Assembly: GCA_038135065.1 (NCBI GenBank)
Contig: JAYPWI010000005.1
Span: forward strand, 62,001-126,000
Reading direction: 5' to 3'
Length of the DNA: 64,000 nucleotides
Origin: JAYPWI01 sp038135065
Lineage (GTDB): Bacteria > Actinomycetota > Acidimicrobiia > Acidimicrobiales > Poriferisodalaceae
A model generated the notes under the pieces. The model ran no database searches. It saw only the letters and a list, made by a program, of their open reading frames with translations, and was not told the origin of the DNA. A program made the translations under genes and the position numbers. This document shows, in pieces, positions 26,076 through 34,408 of this stretch; within the stretch, counting starts at the first letter, position 1; the number at the start of each line of letters is the position of its first letter.

Positions 26076-27036
26076 AGCCCGCCGACGCTGCTGGTTGGCC
26101 CTCTTGGCGACCGCTTGGGCCCTTACGGCGTGCACCCAGACCCCGCCGCCACCGGACGGTGCTGCGGCCCCCGTCACAGTCGAGTCCGGCCAGGCCGCAG
26201 CGGCCGCCACCATCGCTGACCCGTCCGCAACACCGCTTCCCGCCTCCTCGGTACCGCCAACTTCGGCCGCCAGCAGCACCACTGCGGGGCGGGGGGACAA
26301 CCTCATGTGGGCGGACGAGTTCGACGGCACCGCACTGAATTCCTCGTGGTGGTCCTTCGAACACCCCTTTATGGGTCTCGAGCACGGATCGGTGCATCTC
26401 TACACACCTGATGCTGTGGCGGTCGCTGACGGCCTCCTCCACATCACGGCAACCCGTCTCGCAACCCCCGTCGACGTGGATCTCGATGCCGACGGAACGG
26501 CAGATCGGGCCCTGACCTGGTCATCGGGATTCATCACCACTCGTGAGTTGGTGGCCAGCGGTCCGGGCCTGGTCGAGGTCCGACTCAAGGCACCGGCCGG
26601 GCAAGGACTCTGGCCGGCGGTGTGGTTACGTCCCGCTTCGGGCGACTACGGAGGCTGGCCCCGCAGCGGCGAACTCGACGTTGTCGAGATCCTGGGCGGA
26701 AGTCCTCATGAGGCAGTGACCACCGCCCACTGGTGGAACGGTGGGCACATGTTCGACGCTCGTACCACTGTCTTGCAGGACACCGACGACGGGTTCCACA
26801 TCTATGCCCTCCGTTGGGGACCCGACGAGTTGGTGTGGTCGATCGACGGCACGGTCGTCCATCGACTCTCCGACTGGCGCAGCGATCTCGGTCCACCCGG
26901 GTCACCCTTCGATCGCAGCTTCTACCTCAACATCAACCTTGCAGTTGGGGGTAGGTGGCCGGGCGCTCCGGACGAGGGGACACCCGAACCCTCGGTCCTG
27001 GAGGTCGACTGGATCCGCGTCCATGGTCCTTCGTGA
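26068..27036 (+). CDS. GH16 family glycan hydrolase/transglycosylase lipoprotein
   Basis: The 322-residue protein starts with a signal peptide and lipobox ALTAC, a Thr/Ser/Pro/Ala-rich linker to about residue 75, then a GH16 jelly-roll. LMWADEFDGTALNSSWW opens the domain. The catalytic signature is SGELDVVEILGG near 210, whose two glutamates and aspartate match the ExDxxE pattern. FHIYALRWGPDELVWSIDG and FYLNINLAVGG close it. Members cleave or rearrange beta-1,3/1,4-glucans, galactans or related polymers. In a polysaccharide export locus it probably trims or anchors the product outside the membrane. Confidence 0.92.
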   Translation: MGEARRRCWLALLATAWALTACTQTPPPPDGAAAPVTVESGQAAAAATIADPSATPLPASSVPPTSAASSTTAGRGDNLMWADEFDGTALNSSWWSFEHPFMGLEHGSVHLYTPDAVAVADGLLHITATRLATPVDVDLDADGTADRALTWSSGFITTRELVASGPGLVEVRLKAPAGQGLWPAVWLRPASGDYGGWPRSGELDVVEILGGSPHEAVTTAHWWNGGHMFDARTTVLQDTDDGFHIYALRWGPDELVWSIDGTVVHRLSDWRSDLGPPGSPFDRSFYLNINLAVGGRWPGAPDEGTPEPSVLEVDWIRVHGPS

Positions 27037-27084
27037 GGCTCCCGCCCCCTTTAGGCCGATAGGACATAGGCCGACAGAGTTCTC

Positions 27085-27648
27085 ATGCGCGTCATCACCC
27101 CGCTGCTGTTCGTGGTATGCGCCGTCTGTTCCTGCGCGGCGACAGAACAAGCCTCGCCGACCACGAGCAGTGCTGGACCGGCATCGTCGACCTCCACGGT
27201 GCCTGCGGACAACCTGGTACCCCCCACCCTTCCACGACAACAGCCAGCTACCGACAATGGAGTTACGGGCGCGACGGAACCCCCCTCCGACCCGGGCGTC
27301 CGCAACGAAGCTCCATCTGCAACGGAGGGCCTGGACGACCAAACCCCTGCGGAGGGCCAGGTGCGAGCCGACGATCAGGCCGGCCCTGAGACGCCCCTGA
27401 ACGCGGTGGGCAACCCCGTGACCCTCGACGAAGACGGATCACTGGCCTGCGCAGCCGCGGAAGTCCTCCTGACGGCCCTCGAGGAATCGACCGACCCGGC
27501 TCCTGCGCTGGCTCGGCTCGTGGAACACGGCGGGACGACGGCGAACCCGGACCTGCGGGAGGCGGCCGCCGCCCTGGGAACTCCCGTGGAGATCGTCCAG
27601 GTCGTCGACGTCCTCGAGGTCTGCATTCTCCGAGGACATGAACTGTGA
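27085..27648 (+). CDS. Small secreted lipoprotein, unknown function
   Basis: The 187-residue protein has an N-terminal hydrophobic stretch with a cysteine cluster (VVCAVCSC) that can serve as a lipobox. A long Pro/Thr/Glu-rich disordered region follows to about residue 110, then a compact helical C-domain beginning DEDGSLACAAAEVLLTALEE and ending DVLEVCILRG. The two cysteines in the C-domain may form a disulfide. No family recognised. A GTGA overlap couples it to the next, secreted propeller gene, so the two probably act together at the cell surface. Confidence 0.7.
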   Translation: MRVITPLLFVVCAVCSCAATEQASPTTSSAGPASSTSTVPADNLVPPTLPRQQPATDNGVTGATEPPSDPGVRNEAPSATEGLDDQTPAEGQVRADDQAGPETPLNAVGNPVTLDEDGSLACAAAEVLLTALEESTDPAPALARLVEHGGTTANPDLREAAAALGTPVEIVQVVDVLEVCILRGHEL

Positions 27649-29426
27649 CGAACAACGGCTCCGCTGAACACCACGAGGATGTCCTCGAACGCAGGCGCGT
27701 TCGACGGGCCCGCGTGTTCCTCGCCGCCCTGGCGTGCACGGTGATCGGCCTCCGGCTCGGCACCGGCACCGATGACGCAGCAGCCAACAGCGCAACCTCG
27801 ACCGACGCGCATCCGGCCATCGACGTCGCCACCCTGGACAACATCCCAGTGGAGATATGGGGTGTCAGCGGCCAGATCCCGGGTCAAACCCAGACACCGA
27901 CCCTGCAAGTGCTGGTCTGGGACATCCAGCAAGCGGGCGATCGCATCTTCGTGGGTGGCGGCTTTCTCAACGTGCAGGAACACCGGGACGCCGCGCCCAT
28001 CGGCCAGCCGTACCTGGCCGCATTCGATCTCGATACGGGCGCCTGGGTGGACACCTGCACTCCCCAGTTCGACCGCGCCGTCTACGCACTGACGGTGAAC
28101 TCGTCGGGCCGCCTCGTCGTCGGAGGTGAGTTCACCTCGGTAAACGGACAGAACAGGGAAGGGCTCGTGGCCCTCGACCCAGCTACCTGCGAAGTCGATT
28201 CCGAGTTCGCAGGCTCTGTCGAGCGACCGTGGTCGACACGCAGGGCGGTCGTCCGAGAGCTCGAGATCATCGGCGACGACCTCTACGTGGTGGGCAACTT
28301 CAGCCACGCCTTGGGACCAGGTGGTCAGCGGGTTCGCATGTACAAGGCGACCCGGATGCACGAGCGGTGGGGCACCATCGACACCCAGTGGCGGCCCGAG
28401 GTCACCGGCTCGGGGGTCTGGGGACTCGCCGTGGACCCGGGGAGGAACCGGGTCCATTTCACGGGGTACTTCACGTCGGTCAACGGGGTCCCGGGAAGCG
28501 GCTATTTCCATACGGTCGACACAGCCACCGGCGCCAGTGTCCCCGGCCTCACGCCCCTGCCTCGCAACTATCCGCAAGGCCAACTCGAGATGTTCGACGT
28601 CGCCATGGGCGAGGACCTCGTGTTCGTGGCCGGAGAACAGCACATCGTGCAGATCCTCCATGCGCAGAACCACGACATGGATGGCTTCCATCACACCGGC
28701 AATCGCGGGTGTGGCGATCTCAACTTCGATTACTGCCGGGCCTTTTCTGGTGGCGCATACCAAGTCGCTGAACGCATCGGCGATGTGGTGTTCTCGGGCT
28801 GCCATTGCACGAGGGCTACTCGCAACGGGGTAGCCAATCACTTCTCGTCCTACACCCAGGAGCGGAGCGCCTTGAAGGTGATCTTCGCCTACGACGCATC
28901 CACGGGTGCCCTCATCGAGTCGTTCGACCCCGACGCCACGGTGCGAATGGACGGAGCATGGGCCGTTGCCTCGGACACCAACGGCTGTCTCTACGTCGGC
29001 GGCGACTACGACAACCGCGGCGTTCGGGCCCAACTCGGGAGCTGGGCCGGCGGCTTCGTGAAGATGTGCCCGATCGGCTGGACGCCCCCCCAGGGCGGCG
29101 AGGATCCCGATCCGGGCGGCAACCCGCCCGACCCAGTTGGACCCGACACCCAGGCCCCGTCTACTCCCGAGAACCTCACTGCGACGGACCTCGGCGGTGG
29201 CAGCGTCGAGCTCACCTGGGACCCCTCGACCGACAACGTCGCTGTCGGCAGCTACCTCGTCTACCGCAACGGCAGCTACATCGGCTGGACCCCCGCCGAC
29301 ACGACCACCTACACCGACACGGGCCGCACCAACGGACTCACCTACACCTACCAACTCCGAGCCGTCGACACCGCCGGCAACCGCAGCCCCAAAGCCATCC
29401 CCGCAATCATCACGCTCGCACCGTGA
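27645..29426 (+). CDS. Secreted beta-propeller protein with C-terminal fibronectin type III domain
   Basis: The 593-residue protein has an N-terminal membrane or signal segment (ARVFLAALACTVIGL). A propeller of blades of the type RLVVGGEFTSVNGQNREGLVALDPATG (DUF5122/delta-60-like) runs from about residues 75 to 465, with internal cysteine pairs (GCGDLNFDYC, SGCHCTR). A Pro/Gly/Asp linker near 475-500 leads to one FN3 domain (APSTPENLTATDLGGGSVELTW, then SYLVYRNGSYIGWT) to the end. Such proteins are usually cell-surface or matrix-binding. It is coupled to both neighbours by four-base overlaps, placing it in the polysaccharide operon. Confidence 0.83.
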   Translation: MTNNGSAEHHEDVLERRRVRRARVFLAALACTVIGLRLGTGTDDAAANSATSTDAHPAIDVATLDNIPVEIWGVSGQIPGQTQTPTLQVLVWDIQQAGDRIFVGGGFLNVQEHRDAAPIGQPYLAAFDLDTGAWVDTCTPQFDRAVYALTVNSSGRLVVGGEFTSVNGQNREGLVALDPATCEVDSEFAGSVERPWSTRRAVVRELEIIGDDLYVVGNFSHALGPGGQRVRMYKATRMHERWGTIDTQWRPEVTGSGVWGLAVDPGRNRVHFTGYFTSVNGVPGSGYFHTVDTATGASVPGLTPLPRNYPQGQLEMFDVAMGEDLVFVAGEQHIVQILHAQNHDMDGFHHTGNRGCGDLNFDYCRAFSGGAYQVAERIGDVVFSGCHCTRATRNGVANHFSSYTQERSALKVIFAYDASTGALIESFDPDATVRMDGAWAVASDTNGCLYVGGDYDNRGVRAQLGSWAGGFVKMCPIGWTPPQGGEDPDPGGNPPDPVGPDTQAPSTPENLTATDLGGGSVELTWDPSTDNVAVGSYLVYRNGSYIGWTPADTTTYTDTGRTNGLTYTYQLRAVDTAGNRSPKAIPAIITLAP

Positions 29427-31144
29427 ACCTCCACCAGACCATGAGCATCATCGACTCCCCTCCCGAGACCGTCGACCTCTCCGGCTTCTTCGGCGAGGTC
29501 CGCCGTTCCTGGTGGATCCCCGCCGTCGCCTGCATGGTGGGAGCCCTGGCTGCCTTTGCCTTCGCATGGAGTCGCCCCGCCCAGTACACGGCATATGCGA
29601 CGGTGCTCGTCCACCCCCTTGGCCTCGATCCGGTCCGAGCCCTCAACACGACTGCGGTGGACCTCGATGTAGAGGTGGAATTGGCAACCTCGTACCTGGT
29701 GGCCTCCTCCGCGGCGAGCCACATCGACGCCATGGACCGGGTAGTGGATGACGACGACCCCAGCCGGGGCCTCCGCAAGGCCATCGTCGTGGAGGGCCGG
29801 GCAGGCCGCATCATCGAAGTTTCCTTCAGCCACCCCGAGCCAGAGATTGCACTCGATGTGGTCGCTGTGTACGCCGACGTCTACCTCGAGCGGAGACGAG
29901 AGCTGTTCAGCACTGCCCGGACCGAAGCCCTCGCAGCACTCGACGCTCGCAACGAGGAGTTACTCGTCGAGCTGAGCGGGGTGGCCGAGCAACTCACCGC
30001 CCTGGAGGCCGCGATGGCGGCTCCCGACGGTGACGCCGATGACGACCAAGGTGCCCAGGCGCCGGGAGCCGTCCCGCCGGGTGCTGAACTGACTGCGCTG
30101 CGAGTGCAGCAAGCACAACTCCTCACCCGCCTGGCCGATGTCGACCGTGAGCGCACCGAGCTGTCGGAGCTCAGCACACGCAGCGGTGAGCTGATCGGAC
30201 CGGCCCAGCTTCCCCGTACCCCCACCAGTCCGGGACGCCCTCAGGTGGCCGTGGTCGGAGCAATCGTCGGACTGCTATTGGGTCTGGGAGCGCTGTGGAT
30301 CCGACATTGGACGGCCCGACGAGTCGCCTCGACGCCCGAGCTTCTCCGCCTGGCAGGCATACCGGCACTGGGCGCGGTGACCCGCTCGCCATCGGTGGAA
30401 GCAGCGCTCGAGGCGCCGCCCACCGCAGACCACGCCATGTTGGCCACCACCCTCGACGGACAGATAGAGGCACTCGACCTCGCCTCGTCTCAGCTGATGG
30501 CAATCACCACCGTCTCGTCCGGAAACCTGGCTATCAGTACCGCCATCAACCTCGGCCGATCGCTGTCCGCATCGCGAAAAGTGCTGGTGGTCGCCCTCGA
30601 TCTCGCCGAAGACGAACTCGGTCTGGCCCTCGACGGTGGCAAGGATCCGGGTGTCGCCGCGTACCTTCACGGAACGGCGGTAAGCCCACGACCGCTCGCC
30701 CCCCGACTCGACGTCCTACCGGCTGGCCGTAGCGCCGATGCGGGCGCGCTCGTACGGAGCCCGCTGCTCGGGCAACTGTTCCTCGACCTCCGAGCTCGGT
30801 ACGACATCGTGCTCGTCGCCGCACCCTCCCTGGGCTCGCGACCCGAGGCGGCGGCAGTGACATGGTTGGCCGGGGCGGTGCTGCTGTGCCTCGACCCGCA
30901 GCGAGACACTCGTGATCAGTTCGCCCGGGCCGTGTCACTGCTCCACGAGCTGGGCACACCGGCCCTCGGAGCGGTGTCAGCCGAGGTCGGGCGCCAGATC
31001 GGAGTCGTTGGCCGGCCAGCGGTTGCAACCGGTCGCCCAGACCTCACCCCAGCCGGAACCACCTCCCGACGGGCTACCTCACAGACGCCCGATCCTGGGC
31101 ATGAACCCCCGCTAGGACATGGTGGGCACGACGCTGCTGACTGA
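29423..31144 (+). CDS. Wzc/Wzz-like chain-length protein with degenerate kinase domain
   Basis: The 573-residue protein has a Wzz domain: DLSGFFGEVRRSWWIPAVACMVGALAAFAFAW gives the first helix, followed by periplasmic strands and coiled coil (about 150-245). The second helix is VAVVGAIVGLLLGLGALWI. The cytoplasmic part has the BY-kinase/ParA fold, but the P-loop region reads ITTVSSGNLAISTAINL, without the GK[ST] of Walker A. There is no C-terminal tyrosine cluster. It should still act as a polysaccharide co-polymerase setting chain length, but tyrosine kinase activity is doubtful. GTG at 29423 is chosen because its GTGA overlap repeats at other junctions of the operon; ATG at 29441 is possible. 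Confidence 0.82.
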   Translation: MNLHQTMSIIDSPPETVDLSGFFGEVRRSWWIPAVACMVGALAAFAFAWSRPAQYTAYATVLVHPLGLDPVRALNTTAVDLDVEVELATSYLVASSAASHIDAMDRVVDDDDPSRGLRKAIVVEGRAGRIIEVSFSHPEPEIALDVVAVYADVYLERRRELFSTARTEALAALDARNEELLVELSGVAEQLTALEAAMAAPDGDADDDQGAQAPGAVPPGAELTALRVQQAQLLTRLADVDRERTELSELSTRSGELIGPAQLPRTPTSPGRPQVAVVGAIVGLLLGLGALWIRHWTARRVASTPELLRLAGIPALGAVTRSPSVEAALEAPPTADHAMLATTLDGQIEALDLASSQLMAITTVSSGNLAISTAINLGRSLSASRKVLVVALDLAEDELGLALDGGKDPGVAAYLHGTAVSPRPLAPRLDVLPAGRSADAGALVRSPLLGQLFLDLRARYDIVLVAAPSLGSRPEAAAVTWLAGAVLLCLDPQRDTRDQFARAVSLLHELGTPALGAVSAEVGRQIGVVGRPAVATGRPDLTPAGTTSRRATSQTPDPGHEPPLGHGGHDAAD

Positions 31145-32426
31145 TCAGTCCCCTTGCAGGACTGCCCTTGTGGGCCCGTTCGCTCGTCTCGGGCGACCGG
31201 GGTGGATGGCTCCTGCCCTGCTAGGGGGCTTTCCTCTGTGGTGGGCGCTGGGTTTGGGTGAGCTGATTTTCGCCCTGATCACCCCGCTCCTCCTATGGGA
31301 TCTGGTTCGACATCGGGCACCTCAAGCGCCGCGCAGCCTGGCCCTGTATGCAGGCTTCGTCATCGCTGTTGCTGCCTCCGGTCTCATGCTGGAACGCCCG
31401 AGTGCTCTGCTGGGCTGGGCGGTACGGACCACCCAGTACGCAGGCATCGGCTTGCTACTCCCCTACTGCGTCACTCATCGGCGACACCTCACGGCCCGCC
31501 GCCTCCTCGGCTCACTGGTCTGGCTCTGGGTCGCTGCGATCGGGGCGGGGTTGGCCGGGCTGCTCCTCGGACCACGCTCCTTCCCGACACCGTTGCTGTT
31601 CATCCTGCCCGACGGCATCACGTCCAACCCCTTCGTTGCCGAACAACTGCGACCTGGCCTGGCCGACGTGGACCGATTCCTCGGTTTCACATCGGTCCGC
31701 CCCAAGGCACCGTTCACGTATACGAATGGGTGGGGTGCCGCTGTAGGCCTGCTGTTCCCCGTCGCCGCGCTCGGGGCAGTGCGCGACCTCGGGGTGCCGC
31801 AACGACTCGTTCGAGTGTCGCTGGTCGTAGCCGCACTCCCCATCATCGCCTCTCTCAACCGCGGGCTCTGGCTGTCACTCGCCCTGGGCCTGCTCTACGG
31901 AGGGTCGTTGGTGGTGCGTCGGCACGGTTCGCGGGCGGTGGTGACACTGCTCTTGGGGGCTGCGCTGTCGACGGCCGTGGTCGCCGTCTCGCCCCTCGGG
32001 TCGCTCGTGGAGCAACGGCTGCGGACGGGCCACAGCGACGCCGATCGGGCGGAGCTGTACCTGCAGGTGATCGACGAACTCGATGCTTCTCCCCTACTGG
32101 GTTTCGGGGCTCCCCGACCCACCGACGACGGCCCACCGCTGGGCACCCACGGCCAGCTGTGGGTGGTGCTGTTCAGCCACGGTCTCCTGGGGGCTGTCCT
32201 GTACTTCGGCTTCTTCGGCGCCCAACTGCTGGACAGCCTGCGTGGCCGATCCCCCGAGGAGTTGACCGGTCACGTGATCCTGGCCATCGGCGCCGCCCAG
32301 ATCTTCTTCTACGGACACGTACCTCAGCAGTTGGCCATCCTGATGACGGTGATCGCCGCCATCCACCTACGCCGCTTCGAATTGGCTTCGGGGATGGCAG
32401 AACCCCGAGAGGCGGGCGCGACGTGA
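31119..32426 (+). CDS. O-antigen ligase/polymerase-like membrane protein (Wzy/WaaL family)
   Basis: The 435-residue protein has about 11 membrane helices and one larger extracytoplasmic loop (about residues 165-205, containing FTYTNGWGAAVGLLFP at its end), as in Wzy polymerases and WaaL ligases. SLNRGLWLSLALGLLYGG near 248 is the family's conserved NRG-type segment, and HGQLWVVLFSHGLLG near 340 the conserved histidine-containing loop. In this operon polymerisation of repeat units is the likelier role. It overlaps the Wzc-like gene by 26 bases and the glycosyltransferase by four. Confidence 0.85.
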   Translation: MVGTTLLTDQSPCRTALVGPFARLGRPGWMAPALLGGFPLWWALGLGELIFALITPLLLWDLVRHRAPQAPRSLALYAGFVIAVAASGLMLERPSALLGWAVRTTQYAGIGLLLPYCVTHRRHLTARRLLGSLVWLWVAAIGAGLAGLLLGPRSFPTPLLFILPDGITSNPFVAEQLRPGLADVDRFLGFTSVRPKAPFTYTNGWGAAVGLLFPVAALGAVRDLGVPQRLVRVSLVVAALPIIASLNRGLWLSLALGLLYGGSLVVRRHGSRAVVTLLLGAALSTAVVAVSPLGSLVEQRLRTGHSDADRAELYLQVIDELDASPLLGFGAPRPTDDGPPLGTHGQLWVVLFSHGLLGAVLYFGFFGAQLLDSLRGRSPEELTGHVILAIGAAQIFFYGHVPQQLAILMTVIAAIHLRRFELASGMAEPREAGAT

Positions 32427-33349
32427 CAGATGCCGACGACTACCCCCATGTGTCGGTCGTGATTGCGACCCGTGACCGGCCCGAACTGCTGCGACGAGCA
32501 CTGGCCGGAGTGCTGCACCCCGACTACCCAGGTGTAGTGGACGCCACCGTGGTGTTCGATCAGTCCGAACCGGACCACGCCATCGAGCAATCGGACCCTC
32601 TGCGCCGGGTGCGGGTGATGAGGAACGAGCGAACCCCAGGCCTGGCTGGGGCCCGCAATACCGGCATCCTCGGTGCGTCGGGCCAACTGGTCGCCTTCTG
32701 CGACGATGACGACGAGTGGCTCCCGGGCAAGCTCCGCCACCAGGTGGACGCGCTGCAATCCCACTCCGATGCCCATGTTGCTGCGACGGGCATCACCATC
32801 CGCTACCGGGACACCGACACCGACCGGGTGCCCGATCCGCAACGGCTGACCCACGCCGGCTTCCTCGCCGACCGGATGACCGAGGTCCATCCGTCGTCGT
32901 TCCTCGCCGAACGGGCATGGCTCCTCGAGGAGGTGGGGTTGGTCGACGAGGACCTTCCCGGGAGTTACGCGGAGGACTACGACCTCTTGCTGCGTGTCTC
33001 GGAGCGAGGACCGATCGCAGTGACCCCTCGCCCACTGGTCCGTATCTGGTGGCACGGGGCGAGCTTCTTCTTCGAGCGATGGAAGACCATCGACGAGGCG
33101 CTGACATACCTCCTTGCGAAGCATCCCGGCTTCGCAGCGTCCGCTCGGGGAACAGCCCGCATCCTCGGCCAGCAAGCCGTGGCGCGAGCAGCGATGAACG
33201 ACCGACGGCAGGCACTTCGAACCGCGCTGGCCGCGCTGCGTCGCAATCCGCTCGAGAAGCGGGCGTACCTGGCAGCCGTGGTGGCGGGGACCCCTCTGAC
33301 GGCCGAGCGGGCGCTTGCGGTCGCCCACCGGTTCGGTAAAGGCATCTGA
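32423..33349 (+). CDS. Family 2 glycosyltransferase
   Basis: The 308-residue protein has a GT-A fold. VSVVIATRDRPELLRRAL at the N-terminus binds the nucleotide, and GLAGARNTGILGASGQLVAFCDDDDEWLPGKL near residue 78 carries the DxD-type metal site. GSYAEDYDLLLRVSE near 182 provides the ED catalytic-base motif. It transfers a sugar from a nucleotide donor to the growing lipid-linked unit in the cytoplasm. The GTG start overlaps the previous stop (GTGA). The C-terminal 80 residues are helical and not part of the catalytic core. Confidence 0.92.
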   Translation: MTDADDYPHVSVVIATRDRPELLRRALAGVLHPDYPGVVDATVVFDQSEPDHAIEQSDPLRRVRVMRNERTPGLAGARNTGILGASGQLVAFCDDDDEWLPGKLRHQVDALQSHSDAHVAATGITIRYRDTDTDRVPDPQRLTHAGFLADRMTEVHPSSFLAERAWLLEEVGLVDEDLPGSYAEDYDLLLRVSERGPIAVTPRPLVRIWWHGASFFFERWKTIDEALTYLLAKHPGFAASARGTARILGQQAVARAAMNDRRQALRTALAALRRNPLEKRAYLAAVVAGTPLTAERALAVAHRFGKGI

Positions 33350-33350
33350 G

Positions 33351-34334
33351 ATGGCCTCGCCCAGGCTGCCCGCCCCGCCCGACGGGGTCGACCCGCAGCG
33401 CTGGATCAGCGCGCAACGAGCTCGGGCGACATTCGACTTCCAGCGGAGCGAGGTCGGGCGGCCCGAAACGGAACGGCTGACGTATCGCCTCCGGCGACCC
33501 CTCGCTGCGGTTGCAAAGGCAGCCGCTCGCCAGTGGGGCACCATCACCTCCGGCCGACGGGCCCTCCCTCATTTCCTCGTCATCGGAGCGAAGCGGGCCG
33601 GATCCACCACCCTGTTCCGGGGCCTGGTCGACGGGGGCGGTGTTGCCCCAATGTTCCCAGCCCGGGAGAACCGCAAGGGGGTGTACTACTTCGATGTACA
33701 CCACCACCGTGGTGCACGCTGGTACCGGGGACACATGCCGCGAACCGCCTGCCTCGACGGTCAGGTGGTCGGCGAGGCTTCGCCCTACTACCTCAGCCAT
33801 CCCCACGCGGCAGACCGGGCCGCCGCCCTGGTACCCAGCGCCCGGATCGTGGCCGTGCTGCGTGACCCAGTTGCCCGTGCTCATTCGCACTACAACGAGC
33901 GCTGTCGTCAGGGTGTCGAGTACCTCCCCACCTTCGAAACGGCCATCGACGCCGAGGAGCAGCGTCTGGACGGCGAGACGGACCGCATGCTCGCCGACCC
34001 GTCGTATGTGAGCTGGGAACACCTGAACTTCGGCTACCTCGACCAGAGTCGATACGCCGCCAATCTGGCCCGCTGGTACGCAGCATTCCCCGCCGAGCAA
34101 ATCCTGGTCGTTCAGGCCGAATCCCTCTATGCCGACCCGTCCGCCGTCCTGGCCGAGGTCCGCCATTTCATCGGGCTCGAGCCGGTCGACCTCCAACGGG
34201 TGGCCCACCACAACAAGTTGGCGACGGAGGAACTCGACGAGGCCGTGCACGCCCGCGTGGCCGCTGCGCTGGCCTCGGACACCGAGCAACTCGACGCGCT
34301 CATCGGTCGCCGATTCTGCTGGTCAGATCGCTGA
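33351..34334 (+). CDS. PAPS-dependent sulfotransferase domain protein
   Basis: The 327-residue protein has the 5'-phosphosulfate loop FLVIGAKRAGSTTLFRGL near residue 76 and the 3'-phosphate block IVAVLRDPVARAHSHYNE near 165. Between them are KGVYYFD, and GEASPYYL of the heparan/N-deacetylase-type sulfotransferases. Such enzymes transfer sulfate from PAPS to a sugar hydroxyl or amine. No signal peptide is seen, so it would act inside the cell on nucleotide- or lipid-linked sugars. It starts one base after the glycosyltransferase stop, which makes a sulfated polysaccharide the natural inference for this locus. Confidence 0.88.
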   Translation: MASPRLPAPPDGVDPQRWISAQRARATFDFQRSEVGRPETERLTYRLRRPLAAVAKAAARQWGTITSGRRALPHFLVIGAKRAGSTTLFRGLVDGGGVAPMFPARENRKGVYYFDVHHHRGARWYRGHMPRTACLDGQVVGEASPYYLSHPHAADRAAALVPSARIVAVLRDPVARAHSHYNERCRQGVEYLPTFETAIDAEEQRLDGETDRMLADPSYVSWEHLNFGYLDQSRYAANLARWYAAFPAEQILVVQAESLYADPSAVLAEVRHFIGLEPVDLQRVAHHNKLATEELDEAVHARVAAALASDTEQLDALIGRRFCWSDR

Positions 34335-34408
34335 TCCAACCTCATCTGGGCCCCACCATCTGCCGACCGGGGGCTCATCGGTATTGGGATACCCAGCGAA
34401 CGGACACG

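Noticed and set aside
27375..29354. A 659-codon open frame on the minus strand under the propeller gene
   Set aside because: It is antisense to a protein with clear propeller and FN3 motifs and reads as low-complexity Gly/Val/Arg/Asp text without any domain. High GC keeps such frames open by chance.
34335..34408. A tRNA or small RNA between the sulfotransferase and glycosyltransferase genes
   Set aside because: Seventy-four bases without acceptor-stem pairing, TTCRANY arm or a strong hairpin.
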